Assembly: GCF_900564155.1 (NCBI RefSeq)
Contig: NZ_LS999839.1
Coordinates: forward strand, 4,585,097-4,649,096
Direction: 5' to 3'
From: Pedobacter schmidteae
Lineage (GTDB): Bacteria > Bacteroidota > Bacteroidia > Sphingobacteriales > Sphingobacteriaceae
Length of the DNA stretch: 64,000 bases
Positions 37,072-45,474 of this stretch are shown here, in pieces (positions within the stretch are counted from its first letter, which is position 1; each line of letters opens with the position of its first letter). Below the pieces are notes generated by a model that was given only the letters and a program-made list of their open reading frames with translations, was not told the origin of the DNA and searched no databases. The position numbers and the translations under genes were made by a program.

Positions 37072-38190
37072 ATGGGTAAACCAGCAAAACAAAAGCGTAA
37101 ACGCAAACATTATAACTTACCGGCTGCAGGCTCCAGTCCGGGTTTAGTCAATATTGATGAACATGCTTTAAAACCAATCATCACGTTTCACAGCTATAAT
37201 GACCATCATTATGCGGTGAAAGAACTGGATAATATTGAGAATTTATCGCGCATACTGAGTAATAAAGAATTCAATTACTGGATTGAGATCAAAGGCTTCG
37301 GTTCGGCTGCAATGTTTGAAACAATGAATACGGATTTCGGAATTAGCAAATTGGTTCTGGAAGACATCACCAGTCCTTACCAGCGCCCCAAGCTGGAAGA
37401 ATATGGTAAATATGATTTCGCTATCAGCAGAATGCTGCATTTTGATGCGCAAAAAAACCTGGATAATGAACAGGTATCTTTTATTTTAATGGAAAACGCC
37501 TTATTTACTTTTCAGGAAGGTTATGAAGATTGCTTAGCGCCAGTACGCAAGAGACTGAGTGTGGGAAAAGGTAACATTCGCATTGCCGGGAGCAGCTACC
37601 TGATGTATGCCTTAATGGATATCATTATTGATACTTATTTTGAGATACTGGGTGCCTGGGGCGATGAACTGGATTTGATAGAAGATCGTTTATTTGATAA
37701 GCCTGACAAGACAGTAATGTTTGACACCCAATTGGTTAAACGAAATCTGATCAATGTAAGAAGGGTAGTATGGCCCGAGCGCGACAAGCTGAACGACATC
37801 CTGAGAAGTGACAGTTTACTGATCACCAATGAGACAAAAATGTACGTACGGGACGCTTACGACCATTGCATACAGATTATTGACATTGTGGAATCCTTAA
37901 AGGAGATTTCGGCCAGTAATATTGATATGTACCTGTCCATCATCAGTAACAGGATGAACGAGATCATGAAGGTGCTGACCATCATTTCTTCGATTTTTAT
38001 CCCACTAACTTTTATTGCAGGGATATATGGGATGAACTTTGCCAGCGCCGACCCTGTGACAGGTAAGCTATTGCCTCAAAACATGCCTGAACTTTATCAG
38101 GAACATGGTTATCTATACACCATGATCATTATGAGCGCCATTGCCATAGCACAAATCATTTATTTCTGGCGAAAAGGATGGTTTAAATAG
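37072..38190 (+). CDS. corA: CorA-family magnesium/cobalt transporter
   Basis: A 372-residue CorA channel for Mg2+ (and Co2+). The large cytoplasmic funnel domain precedes two C-terminal transmembrane helices (about 308-330 and 343-362), and the signature GMN lies in IAGIYGMNFAS at the end of the first. The start ATG is 3 bases after the WbqC stop. It is followed by mgtE after 28 bases, so two different Mg channels are probably transcribed together. Confidence 0.92.
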   Translation: MGKPAKQKRKRKHYNLPAAGSSPGLVNIDEHALKPIITFHSYNDHHYAVKELDNIENLSRILSNKEFNYWIEIKGFGSAAMFETMNTDFGISKLVLEDITSPYQRPKLEEYGKYDFAISRMLHFDAQKNLDNEQVSFILMENALFTFQEGYEDCLAPVRKRLSVGKGNIRIAGSSYLMYALMDIIIDTYFEILGAWGDELDLIEDRLFDKPDKTVMFDTQLVKRNLINVRRVVWPERDKLNDILRSDSLLITNETKMYVRDAYDHCIQIIDIVESLKEISASNIDMYLSIISNRMNEIMKVLTIISSIFIPLTFIAGIYGMNFASADPVTGKLLPQNMPELYQEHGYLYTMIIMSAIAIAQIIYFWRKGWFK

Positions 38191-38218
38191 AAGTGATTAT
38201 TACTACCTTTACGGCCTC

Positions 38219-39568
38219 ATGCAATCTTTCGAATTAGATAAGACAGATGTATCCAGAATTAAGCTGGCCTTAAGCGGTGATGATGAACAACTAAAAGTTA
38301 TTCTGGGGGAGTACCATGCTTCAGAAATTGCCATTTTATTTGAGAACCTAAACAAAGAGGAGAAGCAAAGGATCATCAATTTACTGGATGTAGAAACTGC
38401 ATCTGAGGTAATTGCGGAAATGCATGAGGAGTCGCATCCCGAAGAACTCTTACTTCAATTGGATCCCGATAAGCGTACTGAGATTGTTGAAGAGCTCGAT
38501 TATGATGACGCTACGGACATTATCTCTCAGCTGGAAGAACATGAACAAAAAGAGATTCTGGCCGATCTGAGTGAGGATGATGCCTCGAGCATCAGAAACC
38601 TGCTGAGTTATCATGAGGAGACCGCCGGTGGTTTGATGAATACGGAGTTTATCCGCATTAACCTGAACCTGACAAAAAAAGATGCCATTGACGAGATCAT
38701 TCGGCAAAGTGAAGAAATTGAAGAGTTTTACACCGTTTTTGTAGTAAATGACGACAATGTTTTTCAGGGGATTGTTTCTTTAAAAGACATCATCAAAGCT
38801 AAAGGGAATGTAAAAATAACTGATCTGGTAAAAGCTGAAGTAGCCTGGGTGTATCCTGATACTGACCAGGAAGAAGTAGCCAGGTTGATTTCGCAGTATA
38901 ACATTACCAGTATTCCGGTACTGGACAAAGACATGAAACTACTGGGACGGGTTACCTTTGATGATGTGATTGATGTACTGGAAGATGAAAATACTGAAGA
39001 CATCTTAAAGATTTCCGGGGTATCGGAAGATGAGGAACTAAGTGGTAACTGGATTGAAGCGGTCAAATCGCGTTTGCCCTGGTTAATCCTTAATCTCGGT
39101 ACGGCATTCCTGGCCTCATCGGTAGTGCGACATTTTGATGGCACCATTAAACAAATTGTAATTTTACCGGCTTATATGACTATCATTGCCGGCATGGGCG
39201 GAAATGCAGCTACACAGGCATTGGCGGTAACGGTACGCAGGATTTCGTTGTACGACCTGACTGACAGCCAGGCCTACAGAACTGTATTAAAAGAATTCAC
39301 TGTAGGATTAATTAATGGGGCTTGTACCGGGGCGATTGTATTTTTATTTGCGCTTTATTTTGATTCCAATCCTATGCTTGGCCTGGTTATTTTTTTAGCG
39401 ATGACGGGGAACTTACTCATAGCAGGCATAACAGGTGCCGGCATTCCATTGGCGTTAAAAAGAATTGGAATTGATCCGGCTATTGCATCTTCCATTATTA
39501 TCACCACATTTACCGACGTTTTCGGCTTTTTACTCTTGCTGGGACTAGCAAGCAAACTTTTACTTTAA
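38219..39568 (+). CDS. mgtE: MgtE-family magnesium transporter
   Basis: A 449-residue MgtE channel with an N-terminal helical domain (about 1-125), two CBS domains (about 130-250; FYTVFVVNDDNVFQGIV, IPVLDKDMKLLGRVTFDDV) and five C-terminal transmembrane helices. In this family the cytoplasmic part closes the channel when Mg2+ is plentiful. The pore region contains GGNAATQALAVTVR and the terminal GIDPAIASSIIITTFTDVFGF (shown partly), typical of MgtE. It is preceded by corA and followed after 15 bases by bioB. Confidence 0.94.
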   Translation: MQSFELDKTDVSRIKLALSGDDEQLKVILGEYHASEIAILFENLNKEEKQRIINLLDVETASEVIAEMHEESHPEELLLQLDPDKRTEIVEELDYDDATDIISQLEEHEQKEILADLSEDDASSIRNLLSYHEETAGGLMNTEFIRINLNLTKKDAIDEIIRQSEEIEEFYTVFVVNDDNVFQGIVSLKDIIKAKGNVKITDLVKAEVAWVYPDTDQEEVARLISQYNITSIPVLDKDMKLLGRVTFDDVIDVLEDENTEDILKISGVSEDEELSGNWIEAVKSRLPWLILNLGTAFLASSVVRHFDGTIKQIVILPAYMTIIAGMGGNAATQALAVTVRRISLYDLTDSQAYRTVLKEFTVGLINGACTGAIVFLFALYFDSNPMLGLVIFLAMTGNLLIAGITGAGIPLALKRIGIDPAIASSIIITTFTDVFGFLLLLGLASKLLL

Positions 39569-39583
39569 TAAACCACCAAATAT

Positions 39584-40594
39584 ATGCAACAAACAAAACA
39601 CAACTGGACTAAAGAAGAAATTTCGGCTATTTATCATAAGCCTTTTCTGGACTTGGTTTATGAAGCTGCTACTATACATCGTGAAAATAAAGATTACAAT
39701 GAGGTTCAGGTGAGTTCCCTGATCTCTATAAAGACAGGTGGCTGTGCTGAAGACTGTTCTTATTGTCCACAGGCCGCACGTTACCATACCGATCTGGAAG
39801 TACAACCATTGATGCAGCTGGGTCAGGTAGTTAGCGCAGCGGTAAAAGCGAAGGAGGGAGGCGCCTCCCGTTTGTGTATGGGTGCTGCATGGCGTGAGGT
39901 ACGTGACAACCGCGACTTTGATCGGGTTATAGAAATGGTAAAAGCTGTAAATGATATGGATATGGAGGTTTGCTGTACTTTGGGTATGCTGACCGAAAGT
40001 CAGGCACAAAGACTAGCCGATGCAGGTTTGTATGCTTACAACCACAATATCGATACTTCAGAAGATGATTATAAACGCATTATTTCGACCAGAACTTATG
40101 ACGATCGTTTGAATACCATAAAAAACGTACGCAAGGCAAAATTAACGGTATGCAGTGGAGGAATAATTGGTTTGGGCGAAACTACAGAGGATCGGGTAGC
40201 TATGTTGCAAACGTTGGCCAATATGGAAGTACACCCCGAATCGGTGCCGGTAAATGCCCTTGTGCCTGTAAAAGGTACACCGTTGGAAGATCAGCCACGT
40301 GTTCCGATATGGGATATGGTACGAATGATTGCTACAGCACGTATTGTAATGCCAAATTCTGTAGTACGTTTGTCGGCTGGAAGAAATGAAATGAGCACTT
40401 TGGAGCAAGCATTTTGCTTTATGGCCGGAGCAAGTTCAATTTTCGCAGGTGATAAATTACTGACCACTCCAAATCCTGCTTTTGTTGATGATATGGCCAT
40501 GTTTGAATTACTGGGATTGAAAACACGGGATGCGTTTAAAAATGGCAGACCGACAAATACAATTAACGAGAAAGCTACTGAAGCAACTGTTTAG
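39584..40594 (+). CDS. bioB: Biotin synthase
   Basis: A radical-SAM enzyme that inserts sulfur into dethiobiotin. The 336 residues carry the [4Fe-4S] motif Cys54-x3-Cys58-x2-Cys61 in GGCAEDCSYCPQAARY, then SRLCMGAAWR, the NHNIDTS-like YNHNIDTSEDDYK, and VKGTPLEDQP. The gene closes a run WbqC-corA-mgtE-bioB and is followed by a strong terminator. No other bio gene is in this window. Confidence 0.96.
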   Translation: MQQTKHNWTKEEISAIYHKPFLDLVYEAATIHRENKDYNEVQVSSLISIKTGGCAEDCSYCPQAARYHTDLEVQPLMQLGQVVSAAVKAKEGGASRLCMGAAWREVRDNRDFDRVIEMVKAVNDMDMEVCCTLGMLTESQAQRLADAGLYAYNHNIDTSEDDYKRIISTRTYDDRLNTIKNVRKAKLTVCSGGIIGLGETTEDRVAMLQTLANMEVHPESVPVNALVPVKGTPLEDQPRVPIWDMVRMIATARIVMPNSVVRLSAGRNEMSTLEQAFCFMAGASSIFAGDKLLTTPNPAFVDDMAMFELLGLKTRDAFKNGRPTNTINEKATEATV

Positions 40595-40605
40595 TTCCAT
40601 TTTAT

Positions 40606-40644
40606 AAAAAAGGTATGCCTTGTACTACATGGCATACCTTTTTT
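40606..40644. terminator. Bidirectional terminator between bioB and the FUSC gene
   Basis: Perfect 14-base arms AAAAAAGGTATGCC (40606-40619) and GGCATACCTTTTTT (40631-40644) with an 11-base loop lie between convergent genes; the A/T ends provide U-tracts in both directions. Confidence 0.9.
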
Positions 40645-40664
40645 GTCAAGAATCCGCCAAGGTT

Positions 40665-42827
40665 TTATATTTTAATTTTCTCAGAAAGTTTGAAAATGTC
40701 GTAGGCCACTTTTTGTATCAAATCGATCTGTTCTGCAACAACTATTTCATCATCTTTATTTTCAGCTAATTCCGGGTTGATATTCCTTCTGATTAAAGGG
40801 ACATTACTTATTGTACCTTTATTATTTACCAGATTTTCGACAGCCAGATTGAGCAAATAATTGGTATTCTGAACAACTGGTTTAAGCTCATCAAAATCAG
40901 CAACTACAAAGGCATGTTCCTTTTTATAAAGCGACAATGTGGCAATATAGGAAGACAGGTGATGGTTTAAAGCCGTAAACTGATGCAGTTCTTTAATCAT
41001 GAGCTGCTTGCTTTTAGGTTCGGAAAACATACGTTGAAATAGTGAAGCCAGGTTAGCGCTAGCCACATATACTTCTTTACGTGCAACCTTGTAATTGGTG
41101 AGATTGTGTACCTCATCCACATATAATAAAACAACCTCTTCAAAATACTTCATATTTGCTTTGAGTGTATCCAGCATAGCCTCTTTTAGCTTTTCATGCT
41201 CCCAATTGGGGAAAAGAGAATAGCTGGCCAGCAAGGCAATACCCGATCCGATTAAAGTATCATAAATCCTTTCCCGAGCTATGGACAGACTTCCCATTCC
41301 CAGAAAATCAAAAAGCACAAGGATATAAGGTGTCATAAAAAGTACACTGACCACATAGTTTTTACGCTGAAAACTATAAGCGCCAATCATACATAAGAGT
41401 AAGATCACAAACAATGTATTTTTATCTTGAATATAAACCAATATCCCCATGCCAATAAAGGCTCCGACAACAGTACCAATAATTCTTTCGTAATTCCTTT
41501 GTTTAGTTAAACTAAATCCTGGTTTGGAAATTACCAGAATGGTGAGCAATATCCAATAACTATGAGAAAAGCTTAAGGATTTCGCCACAATAAAGCCAAT
41601 GAGCATCACAATAGCAACCCTGATAGAATGACGGAAAGTAGATGAGCTGAATGTAAGATTTTCGTACAACAGCTGCCGGTCAAGACTTTGCCTGGTTACA
41701 AACCTTTCCACTTCGATATCCCTGGCCTTCAGATTTTTCTTTTCTTTTTTATTAAAATAACTATTGATTGTTTTAACACGGGAAAGGATATTTTCAATAT
41801 TGACCTCGATGTTTTTTAAAGCTATAATACCTAGCGTGTTATACCTTCCTTCCGTATTATTGAGCTCAAGTTGGTTAATCTCATTTCTCAATTTATCTAC
41901 ATCTTCAATCAGCGACGTAGGCAGGCTAGGGGTGCCTCCGGTTTTTAACGCAAAGGCAATATCATCCAGCTCATCAGCTATTTTGATGATAACAGATTCG
42001 TAATGTTTCAATATCCCCGAAGCATCGAATTGCTCGTGAAGCTGTTTATAGTTATAGTAGGTAGACATTACCTGTTCAAACAGGTCTACCATATCTACAA
42101 AAACCAATAACAAAAATCGTCCTTCAGGTGTCGATTCACGTACAATCTCCCGGGTTCTGAATAAGACCTCTCTTACAGCGTCTTGCTTTTCGTGAACTTC
42201 GACCTGCAATTGCAATATATCGGCATAATTATCATCATAATCGATGTTCTGATGATAAAATTTAGCTTTTGCACGTAAAAACAAACTCACTTCATGAATA
42301 GAATCACTTAAAGTTTGCTGAACAATTCGAAACGGGCGAATTCTATAGAAAAAATAGCTGAGCAGGGTATACCAAAGACTACCAGCCAGAAGCAATGCTG
42401 ATGAAAAAAGAACTTCTTTCCATGGCCTCAAATCGTCGATACTCAACACCATGATCAGCAAGGCTGCAGTACCAATTGAAGCTGCCCGGGTTCCATACAG
42501 GAAAAACATGGAAAAAATGAAACTAAAAAAAACAATCAACACAGCGGTAAAATAAACGCTGCTGTTGGTTAGCCCGACCACAATAAAAATAAGTGTGATC
42601 AATGCTGTTGTAATCAACATCGCATTTCTCCGATGAACTATTGGGCCTGGTGTGTCGACCACACTTACACACAAAGCGCCCAGAGATAAGGTCATGCCAT
42701 ACTGCAATAAACCAAACTGTGCCAAAATTAAAGATGGACAAAGCACGCCCAATGTGATACGCAAACCATCAGCAAAATAAGTACTTAGCAAAAAATCATG
42801 AATACTTCTGACGGGGCGATTGTACAT
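40665..42827 (-). CDS. FUSC/YccS-family inner-membrane protein
   Basis: A 720-residue protein with two clusters of membrane helices (about residues 20-160 and 395-520) separated by a long cytoplasmic helical domain (160-395) and followed by a C-terminal helical domain. This layout matches the FUSC/YccS family, relatives of aromatic-acid exporters and fusaric-acid resistance proteins. The second cluster contains FRHSIRVAIVMLIGF and KPGFSLTKQRNYERIIGTVVG (start KPGFSLTKQR), a characteristic region. Substrate unknown. Single gene upstream of the bidirectional terminator. Confidence 0.85.
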   Translation of the reverse strand: MYNRPVRSIHDFLLSTYFADGLRITLGVLCPSLILAQFGLLQYGMTLSLGALCVSVVDTPGPIVHRRNAMLITTALITLIFIVVGLTNSSVYFTAVLIVFFSFIFSMFFLYGTRAASIGTAALLIMVLSIDDLRPWKEVLFSSALLLAGSLWYTLLSYFFYRIRPFRIVQQTLSDSIHEVSLFLRAKAKFYHQNIDYDDNYADILQLQVEVHEKQDAVREVLFRTREIVRESTPEGRFLLLVFVDMVDLFEQVMSTYYNYKQLHEQFDASGILKHYESVIIKIADELDDIAFALKTGGTPSLPTSLIEDVDKLRNEINQLELNNTEGRYNTLGIIALKNIEVNIENILSRVKTINSYFNKKEKKNLKARDIEVERFVTRQSLDRQLLYENLTFSSSTFRHSIRVAIVMLIGFIVAKSLSFSHSYWILLTILVISKPGFSLTKQRNYERIIGTVVGAFIGMGILVYIQDKNTLFVILLLCMIGAYSFQRKNYVVSVLFMTPYILVLFDFLGMGSLSIARERIYDTLIGSGIALLASYSLFPNWEHEKLKEAMLDTLKANMKYFEEVVLLYVDEVHNLTNYKVARKEVYVASANLASLFQRMFSEPKSKQLMIKELHQFTALNHHLSSYIATLSLYKKEHAFVVADFDELKPVVQNTNYLLNLAVENLVNNKGTISNVPLIRRNINPELAENKDDEIVVAEQIDLIQKVAYDIFKLSEKIKI

Positions 42828-43128
42828 ACTGTAAATTTATAAGGAATGCATATCAATTATTTGACCATTTTGAACAGTAATATCAACATTTTTTAACTTT
42901 ATTTAATTTAAAAAGACAAAATAAAGTTTCAATACAAAATAGTATCAAACAGCCTAACCAAATGTTGCTGGCGCCCAGATAATATTTGGTTTTTTTCTGG
43001 TTAAATTTTGATTTATAATACTATATTGCCTGCTATGGCGTTTTATTATATAATTAATATTATGTTAAGTAAAAAATAAAGAACATCCCCCAGATCTTCA
43101 TATTCCTATTTTAATAATACTATCGCTT
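42828..43128. other. Intergenic gap upstream of the FUSC gene
   Basis: 301 bases of AT-rich sequence between two minus-strand genes. It should hold the FUSC promoter near 42840-42900, but I see no perfect -7 element and no strong hairpin or coding frame. Confidence 0.35.
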
Positions 43129-44277
43129 CTAAAATTCCTCCAGCTTGCTTCTAAGCTCCTGAACTTTGTCCAGTCGGTGTTTACGGGTATAAATATCAAT
43201 CAACAGCTGGACGGTAGATTTATCATTTTGATTTACCTCGTGCGCTTGCAGCAATGCAATTTCAGCACGATTGATGAAGGCCGAGAATTTTGCTGCATTT
43301 TCAGTCTTGCCAGATTTAAGTGTTTCGTTTGCTGAATTAATGTACACTAATCCCAATTGATACAAAGCATCAAAATAATTCTCATCCAATGTTAAAGCTC
43401 TATTGTATGCCAGTTCGGCAGTGCTGTTATTGGCTTTATTCTGTTGCAGATAACCATATAGAAAATACAATAGTTTGTTATTGGTTTCAACTTTAAGAGT
43501 CGATTCAATGACATGCATGGCTTCGCTATATTTTTCATTGTCTAACAACAGATTAATATAATCATTGGTCAGAAAAACATTATACGGATTTACTTTAATG
43601 CCGTCTTCAAGGGTTCGTATGGCCAATTCGTGTTCAAACTTGGATGTATAAATATTTGCCATGTTCTGGAAAACGATTGGATTTTTGACACCATTTTCCT
43701 TTGCTCTTTTAAAATATGCCAGGGCTTTGTCATAAGACTTTATATTTTGCGCAGATAATGCAGTATTTATAGCCAGTGTAGTATCCTTGGGTAAAAAGTC
43801 ACTTACCTCTTTAAGCAATTCATACGCTGCTGCAAAATCGCCATTTGCATAGGCTATGCTACCTTTTTTTTGTTTTCTGATATTGATATTATAATCAGCA
43901 GCCTTAATCAATCGGAAATTGGCCTGAAATTTATCTAATCGCTTTGCCGAATCAATTGCTTGTGTGGCAAAATTATAGTATCGCTCAGCATTTCCTTCGT
44001 CAATATCGATAATTGAAACGTAAGAACTTAAATAGGCTTTCAGTGCCCATGTTTCAGGCCATTTTTTCGTCTTATTATCATTTTGGGCTGCTTCTGCCGC
44101 TTTGATCCCCTCTCCTAGCACGCTCAGTTGTTTTTTAGCATCCTGTTTACCATTGATTGCAACCTGCAACTTACCCACACTATTGCGCGCAATTTGAAGC
44201 TGGCTTTTTTGTGCAAAGGCGATATTATAACTTATGGAAACCAAAAACAGACTACTTAAAAGGGATATCTTACTCAT
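43129..44277 (-). CDS. Exported TPR-repeat protein (paralogue B)
   Basis: A 382-residue protein with a signal peptide (MSKISLLSSLFLVSISYNIAFAQ, cut near residue 22) followed by helical TPR-type repeats. Recognisable repeats include AALLKEVSDFLPKD..., YDKALAYFKRAKENGVKNP, ELAIRTLEDGIKVNPYN, YSEAMHVIESTLKVE and NNSTAELAYNRALTLDENY. It is a paralogue of the neighbouring 358-residue protein, with the same N-terminal layout (signal, WxLKAYLSSYVSI/WSYRALFASRIAL, Asp/Glu-Asn-Ala motif). A role as a periplasmic scaffold is likely; the partner is unknown. A terminator separates it from the paralogue upstream. Confidence 0.85.
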   Translation of the reverse strand: MSKISLLSSLFLVSISYNIAFAQKSQLQIARNSVGKLQVAINGKQDAKKQLSVLGEGIKAAEAAQNDNKTKKWPETWALKAYLSSYVSIIDIDEGNAERYYNFATQAIDSAKRLDKFQANFRLIKAADYNINIRKQKKGSIAYANGDFAAAYELLKEVSDFLPKDTTLAINTALSAQNIKSYDKALAYFKRAKENGVKNPIVFQNMANIYTSKFEHELAIRTLEDGIKVNPYNVFLTNDYINLLLDNEKYSEAMHVIESTLKVETNNKLLYFLYGYLQQNKANNSTAELAYNRALTLDENYFDALYQLGLVYINSANETLKSGKTENAAKFSAFINRAEIALLQAHEVNQNDKSTVQLLIDIYTRKHRLDKVQELRSKLEEF

Positions 44278-44291
44278 ATTACAAACTTATA

Positions 44292-44323
44292 TAAAAAAAA
44301 AGAGGGATAAAAATTACCCCTCT
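44292..44323 (-). terminator. Intrinsic terminator between the TPR paralogues
   Basis: On the minus strand, AGAGGG / CCCTCT (44318-44323 with 44301-44306) is followed by a run of nine T residues (44300 down to 44292). This ends the gyrA-TPR transcript before the second TPR gene. Confidence 0.75.
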
Positions 44324-44346
44324 CTTTCTTTAAGCATTCTGACTGA

Positions 44347-45423
44347 TTATTTCTTTAAAGCTTCCAATCTTTTATTGATAGCTTCGTAGTTAACTTTATC
44401 ATCTTTAAACAGATAGATAATTTTCAGATTTTCTAATGCATTTGTATTCTTAGGATCAAGTTCCAATGCTGCTTTATAATAAGGAACCGACTGATCGATG
44501 AATTTGGTCATCTTTACGCCCATTTCATTGAACTCTTTGGTCTTCTTAACATCTAAAGCATTTCTTTGAGTCTGGATAGCTAATGCCTGTTTATAATAGG
44601 TATCACCCATTAAATATTGGTAAATCGCATTTTTTGGATCCTTCTCAATCAATTTCTTCAACATCTCCTGTGATTTTGCAATATCACCTTTTTTGATGTA
44701 AAGATCAGTCTCCATACCGATGAAGTAAGAATCATCAGGATATTTAACCGAAGCTTCTTTAAGTAAAGCTAATCCGGCAACACTATCTTTCATTTTATCA
44801 AAAGTGATGTTGATGATCTCTGAATACAATACTTTTGCATCAGCATAGTTCAAATCAATTGCTTTTTTGAAGTTCTTTACCACCTCAGGATAATTCTGTA
44901 TTTCTTTGGCAGTGACACCTGCGTTTACATACATCGAAGTATCGGTAGGGTTTTTGGTAGTGATTTCATTAAAAGCATCCAGGGCAGCTGCAAAGTCTTT
45001 CTTTTTATAAGCATAAATTGCTCTATTTCTTAGTGCATTTTCTACGTTCACTTTCGCCTGCTCCAGGTTTTCTTTCTCTGAACCTTTTTTGTCCAATTCT
45101 TTTGTTTTGGCAATAGCCTCTTCTGCCAACTGCTGTTTGGCTTTAGCATTGTTTAAGTCAACAGAATCGACCAATGCAATTCTGGAGGCAAACAACGCTC
45201 TGTATGACCAGGCGTCGGGCAAGTCTTTTGACTTTTCATTTGCAATAGCCAGATCGGTATGTGCTAATCCGCCATTCAATGCTTTCAAATGGTCAGCCAA
45301 GGTTTTGCCTGTTGTGATGCCTAAAAGATTCCAGGCTTTTTTTGCCTCACTGATTTCACTTTTTTGAGCGTTTGCATAGGAGGCTACACCTACAAACAAT
45401 ATACCTAAAAGTACCTTTTTCAT
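44347..45423 (-). CDS. Exported TPR-repeat protein (paralogue A)
   Basis: A 358-residue protein with a Sec signal peptide (MKKVLLGILFVGVASYANAQ, cut near 20) and several TPR repeats: AYKKKDFAAALDAFNEITTKNPTDT, YPEVVKNFKKAIDLN, IAKSQEMLKKLIEKDPKN, and VPYYKAALELDPKNTNALENL (parts shown). It starts 51 bases downstream of gyrA on the same strand, and in several Bacteroidota I recall a similar protein following gyrA, but the functional link is unknown. It is probably co-transcribed with gyrA up to the terminator at 44292. Confidence 0.87.
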   Translation of the reverse strand: MKKVLLGILFVGVASYANAQKSEISEAKKAWNLLGITTGKTLADHLKALNGGLAHTDLAIANEKSKDLPDAWSYRALFASRIALVDSVDLNNAKAKQQLAEEAIAKTKELDKKGSEKENLEQAKVNVENALRNRAIYAYKKKDFAAALDAFNEITTKNPTDTSMYVNAGVTAKEIQNYPEVVKNFKKAIDLNYADAKVLYSEIINITFDKMKDSVAGLALLKEASVKYPDDSYFIGMETDLYIKKGDIAKSQEMLKKLIEKDPKNAIYQYLMGDTYYKQALAIQTQRNALDVKKTKEFNEMGVKMTKFIDQSVPYYKAALELDPKNTNALENLKIIYLFKDDKVNYEAINKRLEALKK

Positions 45424-45474
45424 TTTACTAGAATTTGTTTTTTTATTCTGTTTATTGATTACAACAATTAATGG

